A stretch of 64,000 nucleotides of DNA from Argyresthia goedartella (lineage: Eukaryota; Arthropoda; Insecta; Lepidoptera; Argyresthiidae): assembly GCA_949825045.1 (NCBI GenBank), contig OX463807.1, forward strand, positions 14,471,501 to 14,535,500, written 5' to 3'. Shown here piece after piece: positions 1 to 10,851 of the stretch. A program made the position numbers and the translations under genes. The stretch's first letter is position 1. Each line of letters starts with the position of its first letter. Under the pieces are notes generated by a model that saw nothing but the letters and a program-made list of their open reading frames with translations, ran no database searches and was not told where the DNA came from.

Positions 1-810
1 GTCCGTACACAACGCGACTGCACAACCCTTCAGGAAGACTTGAACACACTGTCCCACTGGTGCGCAGACAACCGCATGTTTTTGGCTGCTGACAAGTGCT
101 TCGTAATTACGATGACCCGTAACCACAATCCTGTCCTGTCCGATTATACCATAGGGGATGTAACGCTGCAAAGAAAACACGAAGCCCGTGACTTAGGCGT
201 TATTTTCGACGACAAACTAAGTCTTAATCAACACTGCTCAGCCCTAGTAAAAAAATGTAACCAACTTCTTGGATTCATTTCAAGAGTAACTAAGTCCTTT
301 AAGAAATCAGAGAGTCTCATTCTGTTGTATAATGCCCTTGTCCGCTCCAGATTGGAATATGCGTCTGTCATTTGGTCACCATTTTACAAAACCCACATCG
401 ATCATGTTGAGTCAGTCCAGAAGCGCTTCCTACGCATGCTCTGCGCGCGTCTCGGTCTTCGTCGCGCGGTCAAGTCTTACGATAAAAGATGCGAACGTTT
501 CTCACTGGAATCCTTAGAGTCGCGTCGTAGACTCCAGGATCTGATCCATCTTCATAAAATAATAAATGGAGCAATAGTAACTTCTACTCTCTCAGAAATC
601 AACTTTCAAGTACCAAGCAGGTCAGTCAGAATACCGCGTCCTTTCTTCATCCCAACATGCAGGTCGAACATCAGCGCCAATGACCCCATGCTTCGAATGT
701 GTCGTCGCTACAATGAAGTTGTGGCCACCGAAGATGATGTTCCTGACATCTACCACGTCTCGTTGCCTTGCTTTAAATATAAAATGCGCAAAATCCTTAA
801 GCAGGTATGA
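1..810 (+). CDS. Non-LTR retrotransposon reverse transcriptase, C-terminal part (Jockey-like, family E), open at window edge
   Basis: The frame is open from base 1 to a TGA at 808-810, so the protein starts outside the window. It holds the end of the palm/thumb and the C-terminal region of a LINE reverse transcriptase: a DLGVIFDDKL block typical of the segment after the catalytic YADD, then LEYASVIWSPF and a VQKRFLRML block seen in Jockey-type elements. The product would copy element RNA at a nicked genomic target. No stop interrupts about 270 codons, so this copy is fairly young or recently degraded. The catalytic motifs lie upstream and cannot be seen. Family assignment (Jockey group rather than CR1) is inference. 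Confidence 0.75.
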   Translation, partial: VRTQRDCTTLQEDLNTLSHWCADNRMFLAADKCFVITMTRNHNPVLSDYTIGDVTLQRKHEARDLGVIFDDKLSLNQHCSALVKKCNQLLGFISRVTKSFKKSESLILLYNALVRSRLEYASVIWSPFYKTHIDHVESVQKRFLRMLCARLGLRRAVKSYDKRCERFSLESLESRRRLQDLIHLHKIINGAIVTSTLSEINFQVPSRSVRIPRPFFIPTCRSNISANDPMLRMCRRYNEVVATEDDVPDIYHVSLPCFKYKMRKILKQV

Positions 811-1109
811 TAAATCATTGATTGTACCAGATATCGATCATCATTTATTTATGTTTTTAAATTGTTTTTTATTTAGTTTTTTAAGTCCGATTTCATCTCT
901 AAATTAAGTTTTTCCAATAGTTAAGTAGGTAATCTTTCCATTGTATGTAGTTTTTGTTTAGTTAGTTCTAGATTTACCTTACACCATGCTGTGTACACAT
1001 ACTTTTGGCGCTGGAGACAGCCCCTTTTGTACTTGTTTTGTTGCTGTAATTTGATGTATTATCTCTAGTGCAGTTTTGTGTACCTAATATAATAAATAAA
1101 TAAATAAAT
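811..1109 (+). repeat. 3' UTR and AATA-repeat tail of the family E LINE
   Basis: AT-rich sequence follows the stop codon and ends in a run of AATA units at about 1088-1109, a usual 3' terminus for insect non-LTR elements lacking long poly(A). The sequence after 1110 is unrelated, which marks the 3' end of the copy. Confidence 0.6.
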
Positions 1110-1495
1110 TGGCTTCGAAAGTCTGAAGCCGATGAGGGGGCGTATTGATATATGCCATGATTATGGTGCTGTCGGACCGACACGCATGGTCTGAGATAGT
1201 AATGTGAGCTGACAAGTGGGTCAACATTTTAGTCATGAGCTAAGATAGAAGATCTGCAGCTGACAGCTCCAGCTTGGGAGTGAAGAGGTGGTTCTTAACT
1301 GGTGACATCTTTGAATACATTCAAAGACATGGTGACATGTCCATTTGCATCAAGTTTGTGCAGTTTAATGACAGCAACGTAACCAGCTACGGAGGCATCC
1401 GCAATCTCGTGAAGCGATTTCGTGGACGTGGGCTTGTGGGGGCAGACGTGCCGAGGTAACGTAGGTTTGAGAGCTGAGGAAGATCCTCAGAAAGG
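1110..1495. other. Unassigned stretch
   Basis: No convincing gene. A 61-codon plus-strand frame at 1274-1459 ends in a motif faintly like a transposase helix-turn-helix, but it is too short to support. An 8-bp inverted repeat with a 2-base loop lies near 1310-1330. Confidence 0.3.
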
Positions 1496-1753
1496 TGTTA
1501 TCTTGTTGTTGTTCTGGGCTCGTCCCATCTAATTTTTAGGAGCCATTACTTCTGTAGAAGTTCCTTTGTGCGGAAGACAGTGGGGGTTACCCATCCATGA
1601 GAAGTCCTGTGGGAAGCTCCAGGATAATGTTTGTAGGAAGTGAAATGGAACACAGCTATCCAGTAAAATAGTATGATCGAAGAAGAGCGATCATTACAAC
1701 AGTGGTTAGTCTTGAGAATATAAATATCAAGATACCTACATAGATACATCACA
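1496..1753 (-). repeat. Candidate 3' LTR of the minus-strand gypsy element
   Basis: On the minus strand a purine tract (GGTGGAGG) is followed directly by TGTGATGTATC at 1753. That is the polypurine tract and LTR start arrangement of many arthropod gypsy elements. A possible CA end lies at 1496-1497, giving about 258 bp. The upper edge is better supported than the lower one. No second LTR was found because the element is truncated on its 5' side. Confidence 0.45.
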
Positions 1754-1949
1754 CCTCCACCAACTAAGAAGTATTCCTTAATTCTTATCTAAATAGCCAT
1801 ATCATAAACCGTAATGAATGATGAACTTAGTATATACAGAGAAATGTAACTAATTTAGTAAGGATATAATTACCTTAAACTAGTAACTTAACCAATAAAC
1901 AGTACACAAAACCAATCGATATCAAAACCATATCTAAGTACTGGATTAA

Positions 1950-2640
1950 GTACTTCTCTAGGTCTAAGATCGGGAGGACGTGAGACCGCTACTGGCAGCT
2001 CAGACGGTCCCGCCGCAACTTCGACACTTACGGCCGATGGCAGGCCCACTCGGCTGTGAGCTCTCCACTTCCGGTGACACCCGTAACTCAGACTAGATGT
2101 CCGGCTCTGGGAAAGATGTCAGCCTGTTTCTTCTCTCCGACCTCGATTTGATCTGATCTACATGCTTGGCCGTAGGTGAACCGTTTTCTCTATCTACTAA
2201 ATAATTCCGCGAACCTAACTTGTCTTTAATGGTTCCGCTAACCCATTCTATTTGTCTCGAGTCTCTTAATAAATGGTGTGCGGTGTGCGCCCGTTGAGCT
2301 ATGCTCCTCATTACGAAACAAGCTAAAACGCGCAAAAATCTCCCTCAATACTTTAATAACTGCGCTCGCTGTTGTTCTAGGCATCTCAAAAATTTCTAAC
2401 CATTTAGTAGTAGAATCTATTATAACCAAAAATGATTTTCCTAGAATCGGACCTAAAAATCCAGGTGTAATCATGACCAGGGTTCCACCATGTATGACCA
2501 GGGCTGTGGCGGCGCGCGCGGTGGGGCGCTTGCCTTCGCGGCGCACCCGTCACACTCACGGCACGCGCGCTCGATGTCCTTTTCGATGCCGGGCCACCAC
2601 ATCACACTGCGTGCTAGCGTGAATGCGTAGCCTTCATTTT
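1950..2640 (-). pseudogene. Gypsy integrase fragment
   Basis: At about 2520-2610 the minus strand encodes WWPGIEKDIERACREC followed by DGC, the Cys-Cys half of the HHCC zinc-binding domain. From 2546 down come LDFLGPILG-like and VIIDSTTKWLEIF motifs of the DDE core, with the first aspartates visible. The core is cut short and the frame moves. At 2093-2335 a segment containing YLVDRENG and KHVDQIKSR matches the C-terminal tail of gypsy integrases. The third catalytic residue is not seen. The enzyme would have joined element cDNA to host DNA. Confidence 0.7.
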
Positions 2641-3540
2641 AACCTTGATGACTCACAAACAATTCTTTCAATCAGTTTCCCTTAAAGAAAATGGAACAAC
2701 TAATCTTGCATCACTAATAACAACTAATGATGCACCCCATGTCGATGTATAACTAATTGCGTCTATTAACAAAAGGTTTTCAACAACAACAACATCACCT
2801 TTTTTAACACGAGATCACTATGCAAATGTTTTTGTACTGTTTTGTACATAATTTATATACGTCTTCTACTCACCATGCTTGACAGGATTACCCACCGGCA
2901 AACGCGATAACGCGTCAGCCGAATTTTTCGTACTACACACGTACTCAATAAATCAAGTAATCGTATCCGGACAATAACACCGCCCAGCGCTGCATCCTAC
3001 TGGCGGCCATCACTGGTATGCCGTGTTTATCGCCAAAAATAGCAACTAGAGGCTTGTGATTGGTTCGCCATAAAAAAGATCGTCCCATACAGGTACTGGT
3101 GGAACTTCCTTATACCGAAAATAATTGCGAGAGCCTCTCGTTCTATCTGAGAATAAGCCCTCTCCGCTGAGTTGAGAGAGCGTGAGGCGTACGCGATGGG
3201 GCGCTCGCCGCGTGACGTCATATGCAAGATGACGATACCCACACCCACGCTGCTGGCGTCCGTGGTCAGCAACTGCGGTAGCGAGCTGGAATAGTGCGCT
3301 AGCACTTCACTCGATACTTACATTTCTTTTACTTTATTAAACGCCGTCTCGCACTTGTCATTCCATGAATATTTCGTTTCTTTTTTAAGTAAAGGTATAC
3401 AAAGGAGACAGCATAGTGCTAACGTTAGGTATAAAATTTGCATAGTAGATCACTAAGCCCAAAAAAGAACACAGTTCCATAACATTTTGCAGCACCGGTA
3501 CCTTTAACTGTCTGAGGGATCTGTCCGCGCTACATTCCAT
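2640..3540 (-). pseudogene. Gypsy pol fragment: RT connection and RNase H
   Basis: About 3306-3540 encodes ELCSFLGLV-type and PLYTLLKKE-type motifs, the conserved start of the gypsy RT-RNase H connection. A stop interrupts this at about 3303, after which 3027-3305 gives LTTDASSVGVG, PIAYASRSL, and a block around EREALAI. These are RNase H landmarks, including the first acidic residue in TTDAS. The expected TDHKPL motif is replaced by unrelated residues. Further down, 2880-2960 reads like the SADALSRLPVG motif that precedes integrase. In life this enzyme would degrade the RNA strand during cDNA synthesis in virus-like particles. Confidence 0.75.
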
Positions 3541-3557
3541 TAATATTTATATTAATG

Positions 3558-4763
3558 AGGACCGGGATAGGCTGCTTCAAGTCCTGGAGAAGGAACTGTG
3601 TGATGCCCACTAACATATCACACAGCTGGAAGAAGCGGCTATTAGCTCTGCCACAGTGACCACGCAGAGCTTATTTGATGAGTTGGTAGCAGTTAATACC
3701 TCCTTGGGCCATGTTTCTGTTGCGGGCTGTAGCTTGCCCACTATGTCTATTGACCTTACTATGGATGACTCAGTGTGAAATATGACAGCCAGCAGCAGGG
3801 ACAGCACACACAAATTGAAACTGAGTAAAAATAAGTTGAGAAAATATGCCAAAATTAATAAGTTTATAAGAAAAAACAAAAAAATGCTAAAAAATCAAAA
3901 AAAGATTCATAATTAAAGAAGGGATTTAGATAAACTGGAGCTGTGTACCACTCAGCTTAATTATAACCAGATTAGCTATGAGGACAACATGCATGAGCTA
4001 AGATGCAAACTTGACCAGGCGGAACGCACCCTGGAGCACTACATTGGCCTCTATGACAAAACCAGAGCGGAAACCAGGGAACTGAATCTAGCTTTGGATG
4101 CAGTTTTCGGTAGCTAGGTTAGCCTAGAAACTAAAATAATGGAGAGCTGCTGTTGTGTGCCGGACTGTGCTCCGTCAGCTTCTTCCCTTCTGGATATCAG
4201 CGCTTAATATCCAGGTATAAAAACAATTATGTACAGCGATGAACAATATGGGCCAATTATTAAATATGTATATGGAGCATACGGTTATAAATAATTGTTT
4301 ACCAAACTGTAATCTGCATGATATTATGCAAAAAGTAGATAACGATACATATAGTGATGACTCTTATTTAATCATATGCCTCGGTAATAGGGGTAATGTG
4401 AACAAGTCTGACTTAATTAAATATTTAGACAAGCTCTGTTCTTTAAAAGTAAAACAAATTGTTATGTTCACATTCCCTAACAGCGACAGCCTGCCACAAT
4501 CAGATAACAACCTTAGATATAAGCTGAATAAGACCTTGTATACTATATCATGCAATAATATTATACATGTAATGGAGACTAACAGTTTTGTTAGTAGAAA
4601 TAAATATTATTTGACTAAAGGTAAATTATACCTTCCTTGTAATTACAAAAGACAACTAGCAAATTCGCTATCCTATTATTTTAATATAAAAGCCAAAAAT
4701 GTGGCTACACATAATGCCTTGGAATTGTACATGAACTCTTTTAATATATCAATATTCATATAA
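3558..4763 (+). pseudogene. ORF1 of family A copy 1: coiled-coil region plus SGNH/esterase-like domain
   Basis: From 3558 to about 4117, with three stops, the frame encodes a charged, heptad-like stretch rich in Leu, Glu and Lys, as expected for ORF1 multimerisation. The 174-codon frame 4239-4763 is AT-rich and reads SYLIICLGNRG, then VKQIVMFTFP, then YYLTKGKLYLP and KRQLANSL. That pattern resembles the SGNH-hydrolase esterase domain known from ORF1 of some CR1 elements, with the usual histidine position not obvious. ORF1 proteins bind element RNA; the role of the esterase is not settled. The coiled coil is called by eye. Confidence 0.5.
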
Positions 4764-4764
4764 T

Positions 4765-4810
4765 ATGTTCTGTTAGACATAAAATATCAATTTTATGTCT
4801 AACAGAACAT
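4765..4810. repeat. Perfect 21-bp inverted duplication at an ORF1/endonuclease deletion junction
   Basis: The arms at 4765-4785 and 4790-4810 are exact reverse complements separated by 4 bases. The right arm is genuine endonuclease coding sequence (the LCLTEH motif). The left arm is an inverted copy of it placed where the endonuclease N-terminus should be. Confidence 0.9.
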
Positions 4811-7005
4811 TGGCTAAAAAGCCATGAGCTCATGTTCAATTTCAGTAACCACCAGGTTAGTAGTTCTTTTTGCAGATCACTTGCTGTTCGTGGAGGCTCT
4901 CTAATATTTCTAAATAAACACTTAAAGTTCAAAAATCGTAATGACATAGTATGTTTATCAGTTGAAAGCCACATTGAATTAGCATGTGTTGAGATGGAGC
5001 GCATAATTGGTATAAGCGTTTACAGCCCACCCTCAGCTTCATTTGATGTTTTTGAAAAAGTCATGGATGACATATTATTTAAAGTATCAAAATCTAATAA
5101 AACTCTTATGATATGTGGAGACTACAATGTAAATTTATTAGAAACTTACTCCCTTAGTACTAGACTAACTAACTTATTTAATTCTTACAATTTAAAGCCA
5201 CTTTTCATGAAGTCTACTCGAATAACTGAAACCTCAGCAAATTGTAGAGACGATGTTTTTGCTTATCCAAATGAAAAAAATGTACTTATTTTTTTTTTAA
5301 GTAATTTAAAGTCAGACCATTTAGGTCAATACATTAGACTAGAAATTCAACATAAAAAAAGTTCTACAAGAAAGATAAAATACATTTGACTGCACATCGG
5401 TTTCAAAGATTAAAATTGAATTGGGATAGCAAACTACCTATCAATTACTCAAATAATAACCCTAATGAGTCATATTGTATTATTTTTTTACAAATTTAGC
5501 AATGCATTCAATGCAGTATTTACTACCAGATCGATTGTGGTCTCAGACAAACTTTACTTTAGTAAGTGGGCCATAGTAGGTATACTTAAAAGTAGACAAA
5601 ATGTATATGAATTATATAGTGAAAACAATGGAATCATAGTGAAGCGTTCAAGGATAAAGTAAAAAAGTACTCAAAAATCTTTAGAAAAGTTTGTCAAATT
5701 GCAAAATGAAATTATATCAGATCTAAAATAAGAAAAAAATATAACATAATTAAATTAATTTGGGATAAAATTTAAAGTGAGACTGGAAAGGTCAGTATTA
5801 AAAACAATGAATATGAATTAAAAATTAATGTTATTACTTTCAAAAATGATATTGATGTAGCTATAGCGTTTGAATTTTTTTTTAACTGACATCCCAATCT
5901 CTCCTACAAAGTCTTTAGACTCTTCCAAAGTAGTCGCTGAATCTTTGCTAAAAGACTATGTACCTAGATATGAAAATCAATTCTCGTTTAATTATGTACA
6001 TGATAAAGATATTATTAAAGCCGTTAAATCAATAAATGTTAAGAAAACTGCAGACCTCTGGGATATTTCTGTTCATGATGTGAAGCCCCTAATAAATGTT
6101 ATTGCACTTGATTTAGCTTTCATATTTAATACATCTATTGAAACTGGCGTGTTTCCTGATTTAATGAAACACAGTAAAATAGTACCTTTGTTTAAATCGG
6201 GTTAAACCCTTCTAACTTCAGACCGATATCGGTATTGCCTACTTAGTAAAGTTTTTGAAAAAGTAATTTTAAATCAACTTCTTACACATTTTAACACCAA
6301 CTACTGAAGCCGGTATTAAGTTAATATCACATATATATGATGCCTGGGGGGAGTCGCATGATGCTTTAGGAGTATTTTGCGATTTGTCTAAGCCTTTTGA
6401 TTGCGTTGACCATGGGACATTGATCAGGAAATTACATCGCTATGGAATTAGGGATAACTCTTTAGATCTTCTCTCTTCTTATTTAAATGACAGGATACTA
6501 TGGGTGTGCCGCAGGGTTCCATACTCGGGCTATTCCTGTTTTTGGTTTATATTAATGACTTGCCACATCTTGTCAGAGATAATCATGAGATTGTACTGTT
6601 TGCAGATGACACTTCACTTTTGTTTAAAATGAAACGACGCAGTTTGAACTTTGTAGTCAATTGGTTAATTGCCAATAATCTTTTACTGAACAATAACGAA
6701 ACTTAATGTATTCGGTATATGCTCCCTAATGTTAAACAAGTATCGGCTAATGTTAATGTTAAAGTTGAAAATTTAGAAATTTTAGATAGCATGGTATTCC
6801 TAGGAATTACCCACATGGGGCCCACACATAGATGAGCTATCGAAAAAACAAAGTTCCGCAGTTTATGCAGTAAAAAAAATCCGTCTTTATACGGACGTGG
6901 AAACAGCTAGACTAGCTTACTTCAGCTTCTTCCATAGCATTATGTCTTATGCCATACTGCTGTGGGGGAACGCTGCAGGTCCTAGAGAGTCACTGCGTGA
7001 AACAC
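4790..7005 (+). pseudogene. ORF2 of family A copy 1: AP endonuclease and reverse transcriptase
   Basis: The endonuclease runs 4790-5389 and shows LCLTEHWLKS, RGGSLIF, an altered YRPP motif (YSPP), and GDYNVN, then decays before the SDH motif. The N-terminal HQN motif is deleted. Linker and fingers are visible at 5870-6205. RT palm pieces follow: DLSKPFDCVDH at about 6384, GVPQGSILG at 6500, and [10 protein letters not shown] at about 6595, which carries the catalytic Asp pair. The C-terminal LLWGN block at about 6960 jumps directly to a segment normally about 22 residues later, an internal deletion. In the active element these domains nick the target and prime reverse transcription. Confidence 0.8.
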
Positions 7006-7453
7006 GTTTTGTTGTGGTACAAAAGATGTCCTCGCACTGGTCTTCCAATGGGCTGGTATGCTTGTGTACTTGGGGCTTGTGTTGTCTTTGTGTATATCCT
7101 GAGCGGATGGATCGGGATCTGTATGAGCGCCGATAATGTGGAGTTAGCTGACATTTTTGACAGGTGAGGTAAATAGGGCGTCAATTGGGCCTTTAAGTGT
7201 TTAATAGAAAACTGTGCCGAAGGCCTCCCGTGGCCCAACGAGACCTTTATCCAGTCCAAAACTTATCCTAGAATGTTTGAGCCAATCGGAAATGGAATCG
7301 GTGGTTGGCTTATTGTGTGAGTGAGATCGAGTACCTACTCCAGTGGTAAGGTATCCGGTATGATTTTTTTAAACGTGGACTGTGGCTGTAATTTTAGGTG
7401 TATCACGGTTTGTTGGCCTTTATACAATGGTAATTGATGCCTTTGAGTGTTCA
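7006..7453. other. Unassigned stretch between LINE and BEL remnants
   Basis: An 89-codon minus-strand frame (6990-7259) and a 72-codon plus-strand frame are open, but neither shows a recognised domain. It could be untranslated or diverged BEL sequence, since BEL coding resumes just above it on the minus strand. Confidence 0.3.
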
Positions 7454-8830
7454 CTAACTAACTAAAGGTAACTTCAAACCCTGAGCCATGCGCATATAAA
7501 TTAGGGTTAACATTGATCCACAATCTAACAAAGCCCGAGTTGATTGAAACTGGCCATGTATATCTGATATATTTAACAAGACCGTTGGCAGTAAAATTGG
7601 TGTGATGGCGATGTGTTTTACATGTTGTGCAGGATTTGAGTGGTTTTCTAATGCGTCCGCATTTGTCGACTGGAAGTTTTCTAAGTAAGTATGTAACGGC
7701 ACTGTGTGGGTATAGTGTAAGGATGAATGGGTGACTTGGTGAACGAGGGTGTTAGTAGGGCGAATGAGTGTACTGATTCTATGTTTTCATGCTTCATAAC
7801 GACCTCTCCGAGACGCACTGTTTGAGCGAGATTGAGAGGATCGGTTTTTGCGTAGAGGTACACAGGTAGTGAGCTGTAGTAGTATGTGTTGCGGTGCAAA
7901 GAAGTGTGATGTCTATCTTTCCCAAGCTCCTTGCAGGCCTGTGTTGACCTGCATTTATTTGGAAAGTTAGGCACAAGCAACGCCTGCAGTGATTTTTTGC
8001 GTGGACGAGTTCCCATCTCCATTTCACAGGCTGGTTGTTATATTGCGGGCATGCGATCAATTTATGTGCCTGACCCTTGCAGAATTGGCAACGCGCTGAG
8101 TAGACTGGCCTGTGGTGGGGGTGCTGAGTGACGATAAAAACCTGCTTACCCTTGGGCGGAGATATCGGTCTTTATTGCTGAATCTTGGTCGTGCTGAGCA
8201 AACTGAAGTGCGCGCGGATTGAGTGGGTTGAGCCAATTGAACAAGCCGTCCTGAGCTTGGGCGCGATGAGGTCTGGGCCTGGAGGCTGGCTGGGCTAGAC
8301 CACTCATTTTCCACGCAACGCGCGTTCTCCTTCAGGAACTCAATGAGGTTTTAGAATCTGGGCAGAGTCAAACGGGAGCCATATATATATCAAAGAGAGT
8401 ACGGAGCTCATCCTGTATTTTTCGTACTACTATGGACACGTAAACGTAGACCGAGTCCTTCATGGGCAGAACTAATTTGTGCAGGGCTGATTGAGCCGAG
8501 ATGAGTGGATCGAGAAACAATGCGTGGATATAAGAGCGCGCAGCGATTTGTGGCAGGGATAAAATAATGTCCACAGACCGGTCAATGAGAGCGCGACGGA
8601 TTTCGAAGCGCCTGGTCAAAATGTCCATCACTATGGCATAATTCTCATTAGTGGGCTGAAGGTGAGATACCATGTTGGACGCCTCCTCAGATAGGCATGA
8701 CAAGAGATGACAAGAGCTTCACCGCATCCGAGACCGTTAACATCTCGTCCGTCAGACTTCTAATAATGGCCACGAAGGCGGGCCAATCTTCACCTTTAAT
8801 GAAAACTTGTTCAGAGGTGCCGGTGCTTTT
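7454..8830 (-). pseudogene. BEL/Pao gag, zinc-knuckle and protease remnant
   Basis: Reading down the minus strand, 8368-8800 encodes a gag core with MLTVSDAVKLL, NYAIVMDILTRRF and FLDPLISAQSAL, the conserved DUF1759-type region of BEL gag proteins. Next, 7794-8060 holds a Cys/His region (KNHCRRCL) and a CRSTQACKELGK-HHTSLH block like BEL zinc knuckles. Then 7454-7702 holds LLPTVLLNI and ALLDCGSMLTLI, the DUF1758 aspartic protease with its D-x-G replaced by DCG. No RT follows, so the copy is cut after the protease. Multiple frameshifts separate the pieces. No LTR was found. Confidence 0.75.
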
Positions 8831-8833
8831 GTG

Positions 8834-9462
8834 CTAGATGGGTGTAAAGGTACGGGCAGATCTCGATCTATTATTCGGTACAGAAGTTGAACGGGAAGGT
8901 CTTTGACGTGAATTTCTTGATTCTCGGATAGTAGCCCTAGATGTTGACGGGAGAGGTGACTCAGTTGGCAGTGAAGGCGGCTGTATCAATGGAACAGCGG
9001 AAGTAGATACCGTAGACGGTGATCCATCGATTATTTCGTCATCCTGCTCCTCTTCAGTTACGTTTTCTTCAGCTGTCACCGAAATAGGACATTGGGATCG
9101 AAATCTACGTCCTCATCGTCGAAATATGCGATTTCGGAGATATTGCCATTCTCCAAAAAGTCACATATGTCTTCACCCGTAAGAAAACGTCCTAAAAGTA
9201 ATAAATTTAATTGAATTGAAAGCCACAAAACACCAAAACAACAAATAAAGGCAGAAAAATAGTTAACACCAGGTTCACATGCTACAACCGGTATGCTACG
9301 ATCGTGCGGGTTTAAATTTCGAAGGATATTCTCGACCATCTATTGAAAAAATTTACAAAAATGACATGATAACTTCTTCAACAACTAATAAACAAGCAAA
9401 ACACAGGAAAAGGTTTTTCAAAATCTATTTAATTTATCGAAATAGGAGTCACTTACTTGGGT
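8834..9462 (-). pseudogene. PiggyBac-like transposase, N-terminal exons only
   Basis: On the minus strand, 9100-9207 encodes FLTGEDICDFLENG, ISEIAYFDDED and DFDPN, the acidic opening of piggyBac transposases. After a one-base shift at about 9080 the acidic and Ser/Pro-rich linker continues to a stop at 8834. A splice acceptor (TTTTAG) precedes the block at 9208 and a donor (GTAAGT) ends an upstream exon at about 9461, suggesting a 250-bp intron. The catalytic domain is absent. The BEL gag remnant abuts at 8830, so the rest may have been lost by its insertion. Whether it was ever a domesticated gene cannot be said. Confidence 0.55.
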
Positions 9463-10728
9463 AGGCGTTCTTCTAAAAAAACGCAGCCATCCTTACCACG
9501 TCCTTTTGGCGACTGACGAGTCCGAACTTGCTTCAATGCCACTACGGTATATTTTGGCTTGCTCTCAGATAGACTCACCAACGATCGACGCCGGTTGCGA
9601 TCGCAGAAATAGTTTCGGGTACAGTGTAGAATTTTTGAAAGTCAAGACTCAACGTTGTATAATCTCAGGTGCAAAGGGAGATCTCCCAATTCAGTATAAA
9701 GTTAAGAAAAAATAATTTTCAAAATCGTGAGACGAGTACTCGCGGTAGGCATTTCGGAAAAGCAAAACGTTTTAGAACGGAAGTGGCCATTCCGTTCATC
9801 ACTTGGTTTCCTGATAAGGCGTTGAGAGTTCTGATCCTCGAATTTATTACAAGCAAGGCAGCTGTCCGAATTTCTGTAAGTATCATTTTGATCCTGGTGC
9901 ATTGGCAAGCCAGCTTAGCGTATTCGAGGGTTGAAACTCCATTTTTTTTCTGCAGACCGGGAAACCAGTCCGTCTCTGACGTGCAAGCAATGGTGGCAAG
10001 TTAGCTGCTTTTCCGGTAAAAGTAAGTATCAAGGCAACAGGAATACTCGTCTGCAAGGTATATTCAGGTTCTCGTTTCCGTAGAAACTCATAAAATAACA
10101 TAAGTTCCGTAAAAGTAAAGTAAAGTTGGATAATCTTCACCTGGAAAATGCGTATTCGAAGACTTTTTAGTTCCTAAACAAAATGTATCATATTCCAGGA
10201 TTCTTCGCTTTAGTAGGAGCTTTGATCTTAGTGCTTAGTCTACAGGGTGTAGAACTGGTGCCCTTCCTCGTGGGCGACTGACCTTCCTGATAACAAGGCG
10301 GCTCCGAGAAGGCAAAGGAACTGCGTTTCCTTGTATGGCGTCTGTCACTGCCATTAAGCGGTGCGGTCCCAGGGAGGCCGGACATTAACTACTTACTTAC
10401 ACCACAAATCACACTCCACTCCATACTCAGAAGTTCAATTTACGCATGTATTTTTCCGGATTGGCAATAACTACCATGAATGTATTAGATAAGTCCAGAG
10501 CATTAATTAGTTCTTAATTGCCAAGGATAAAGCGAAACTACCAACTCCAAAAGAGAACTTTAAAGTAATATTTATTTAATAATGTCGAATATGAAATATG
10601 TATTTAGTTAAATAATCTTGTCTGTATTAGCTCGTACCTAGACCGGCTTTCAATTAAATCACTCATCATCTATCTCCTACAGGGTTTGGGTTCAGGTTCT
10701 CGCTATATGAATTTTGCATTCCCACTTA
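9463..10728. other. Unassigned stretch
   Basis: Short open frames occur on both strands (for example 9669-10004 plus and 9883-10140 minus) but overlap each other without recognisable domains. The upper end of the piggyBac-like gene may reach into the first 100 bp. Nothing else can be supported. Confidence 0.3.
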
Positions 10729-10851
10729 TATACAAGGTGAAATTTGGTCTTCACATGTGTGACCAAATGTTGTCTTGAGCAAAGTTGTTCATAATGATGG
10801 GTACTATCATTCCTTAAAATATGGTCACCTAATTAAATGTCACCTTGTATA
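10729..10851. repeat. Short MITE-like element with terminal inverted repeats
   Basis: TATACAAGGTGA at 10729-10740 is perfectly inverted at 10840-10851, and the match continues five bases inward with one mismatch. The unit is 123 bp and non-coding. The ends resemble Tc1/mariner-type TIRs with a TA target, which is inference. Confidence 0.5.

Larger units (their letters stand above)
1496..3540 (-). mobile_element. Truncated Ty3/gypsy retrotransposon (RT end, RNase H, integrase, 3' LTR)
   Basis: Minus-strand domains occur in gypsy order from high to low coordinate: RT thumb/connection, RNase H, integrase, then LTR. The gag, protease and first RT motifs are missing because the copy ends at about 3540, where a plus-strand CR1-like element begins. 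Several frameshifts and stops show it is dead. Confidence 0.75.
3541..7005 (+). mobile_element. CR1-like non-LTR retrotransposon, family A copy 1 (degenerate)
   Basis: This copy carries a degenerate ORF1, an AP endonuclease and a reverse transcriptase in the expected order. It matches the better-preserved copy at 23331-26540 over endonuclease and RT. It stops abruptly near 7005 inside the RT C-terminal region, so the 3' UTR is missing. About ten stops and shifts make it non-functional. Confidence 0.8.

Noticed and set aside
1274..1459. Possible transposase helix-turn-helix peptide
   Set aside because: Only a faint GGIRNLVKRF pattern over 61 codons and no other domain nearby.
10188..10385. 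65-codon minus-strand frame
   Set aside because: No domain, low complexity Ser/Arg/Thr composition and no neighbouring element coding sequence to support it.
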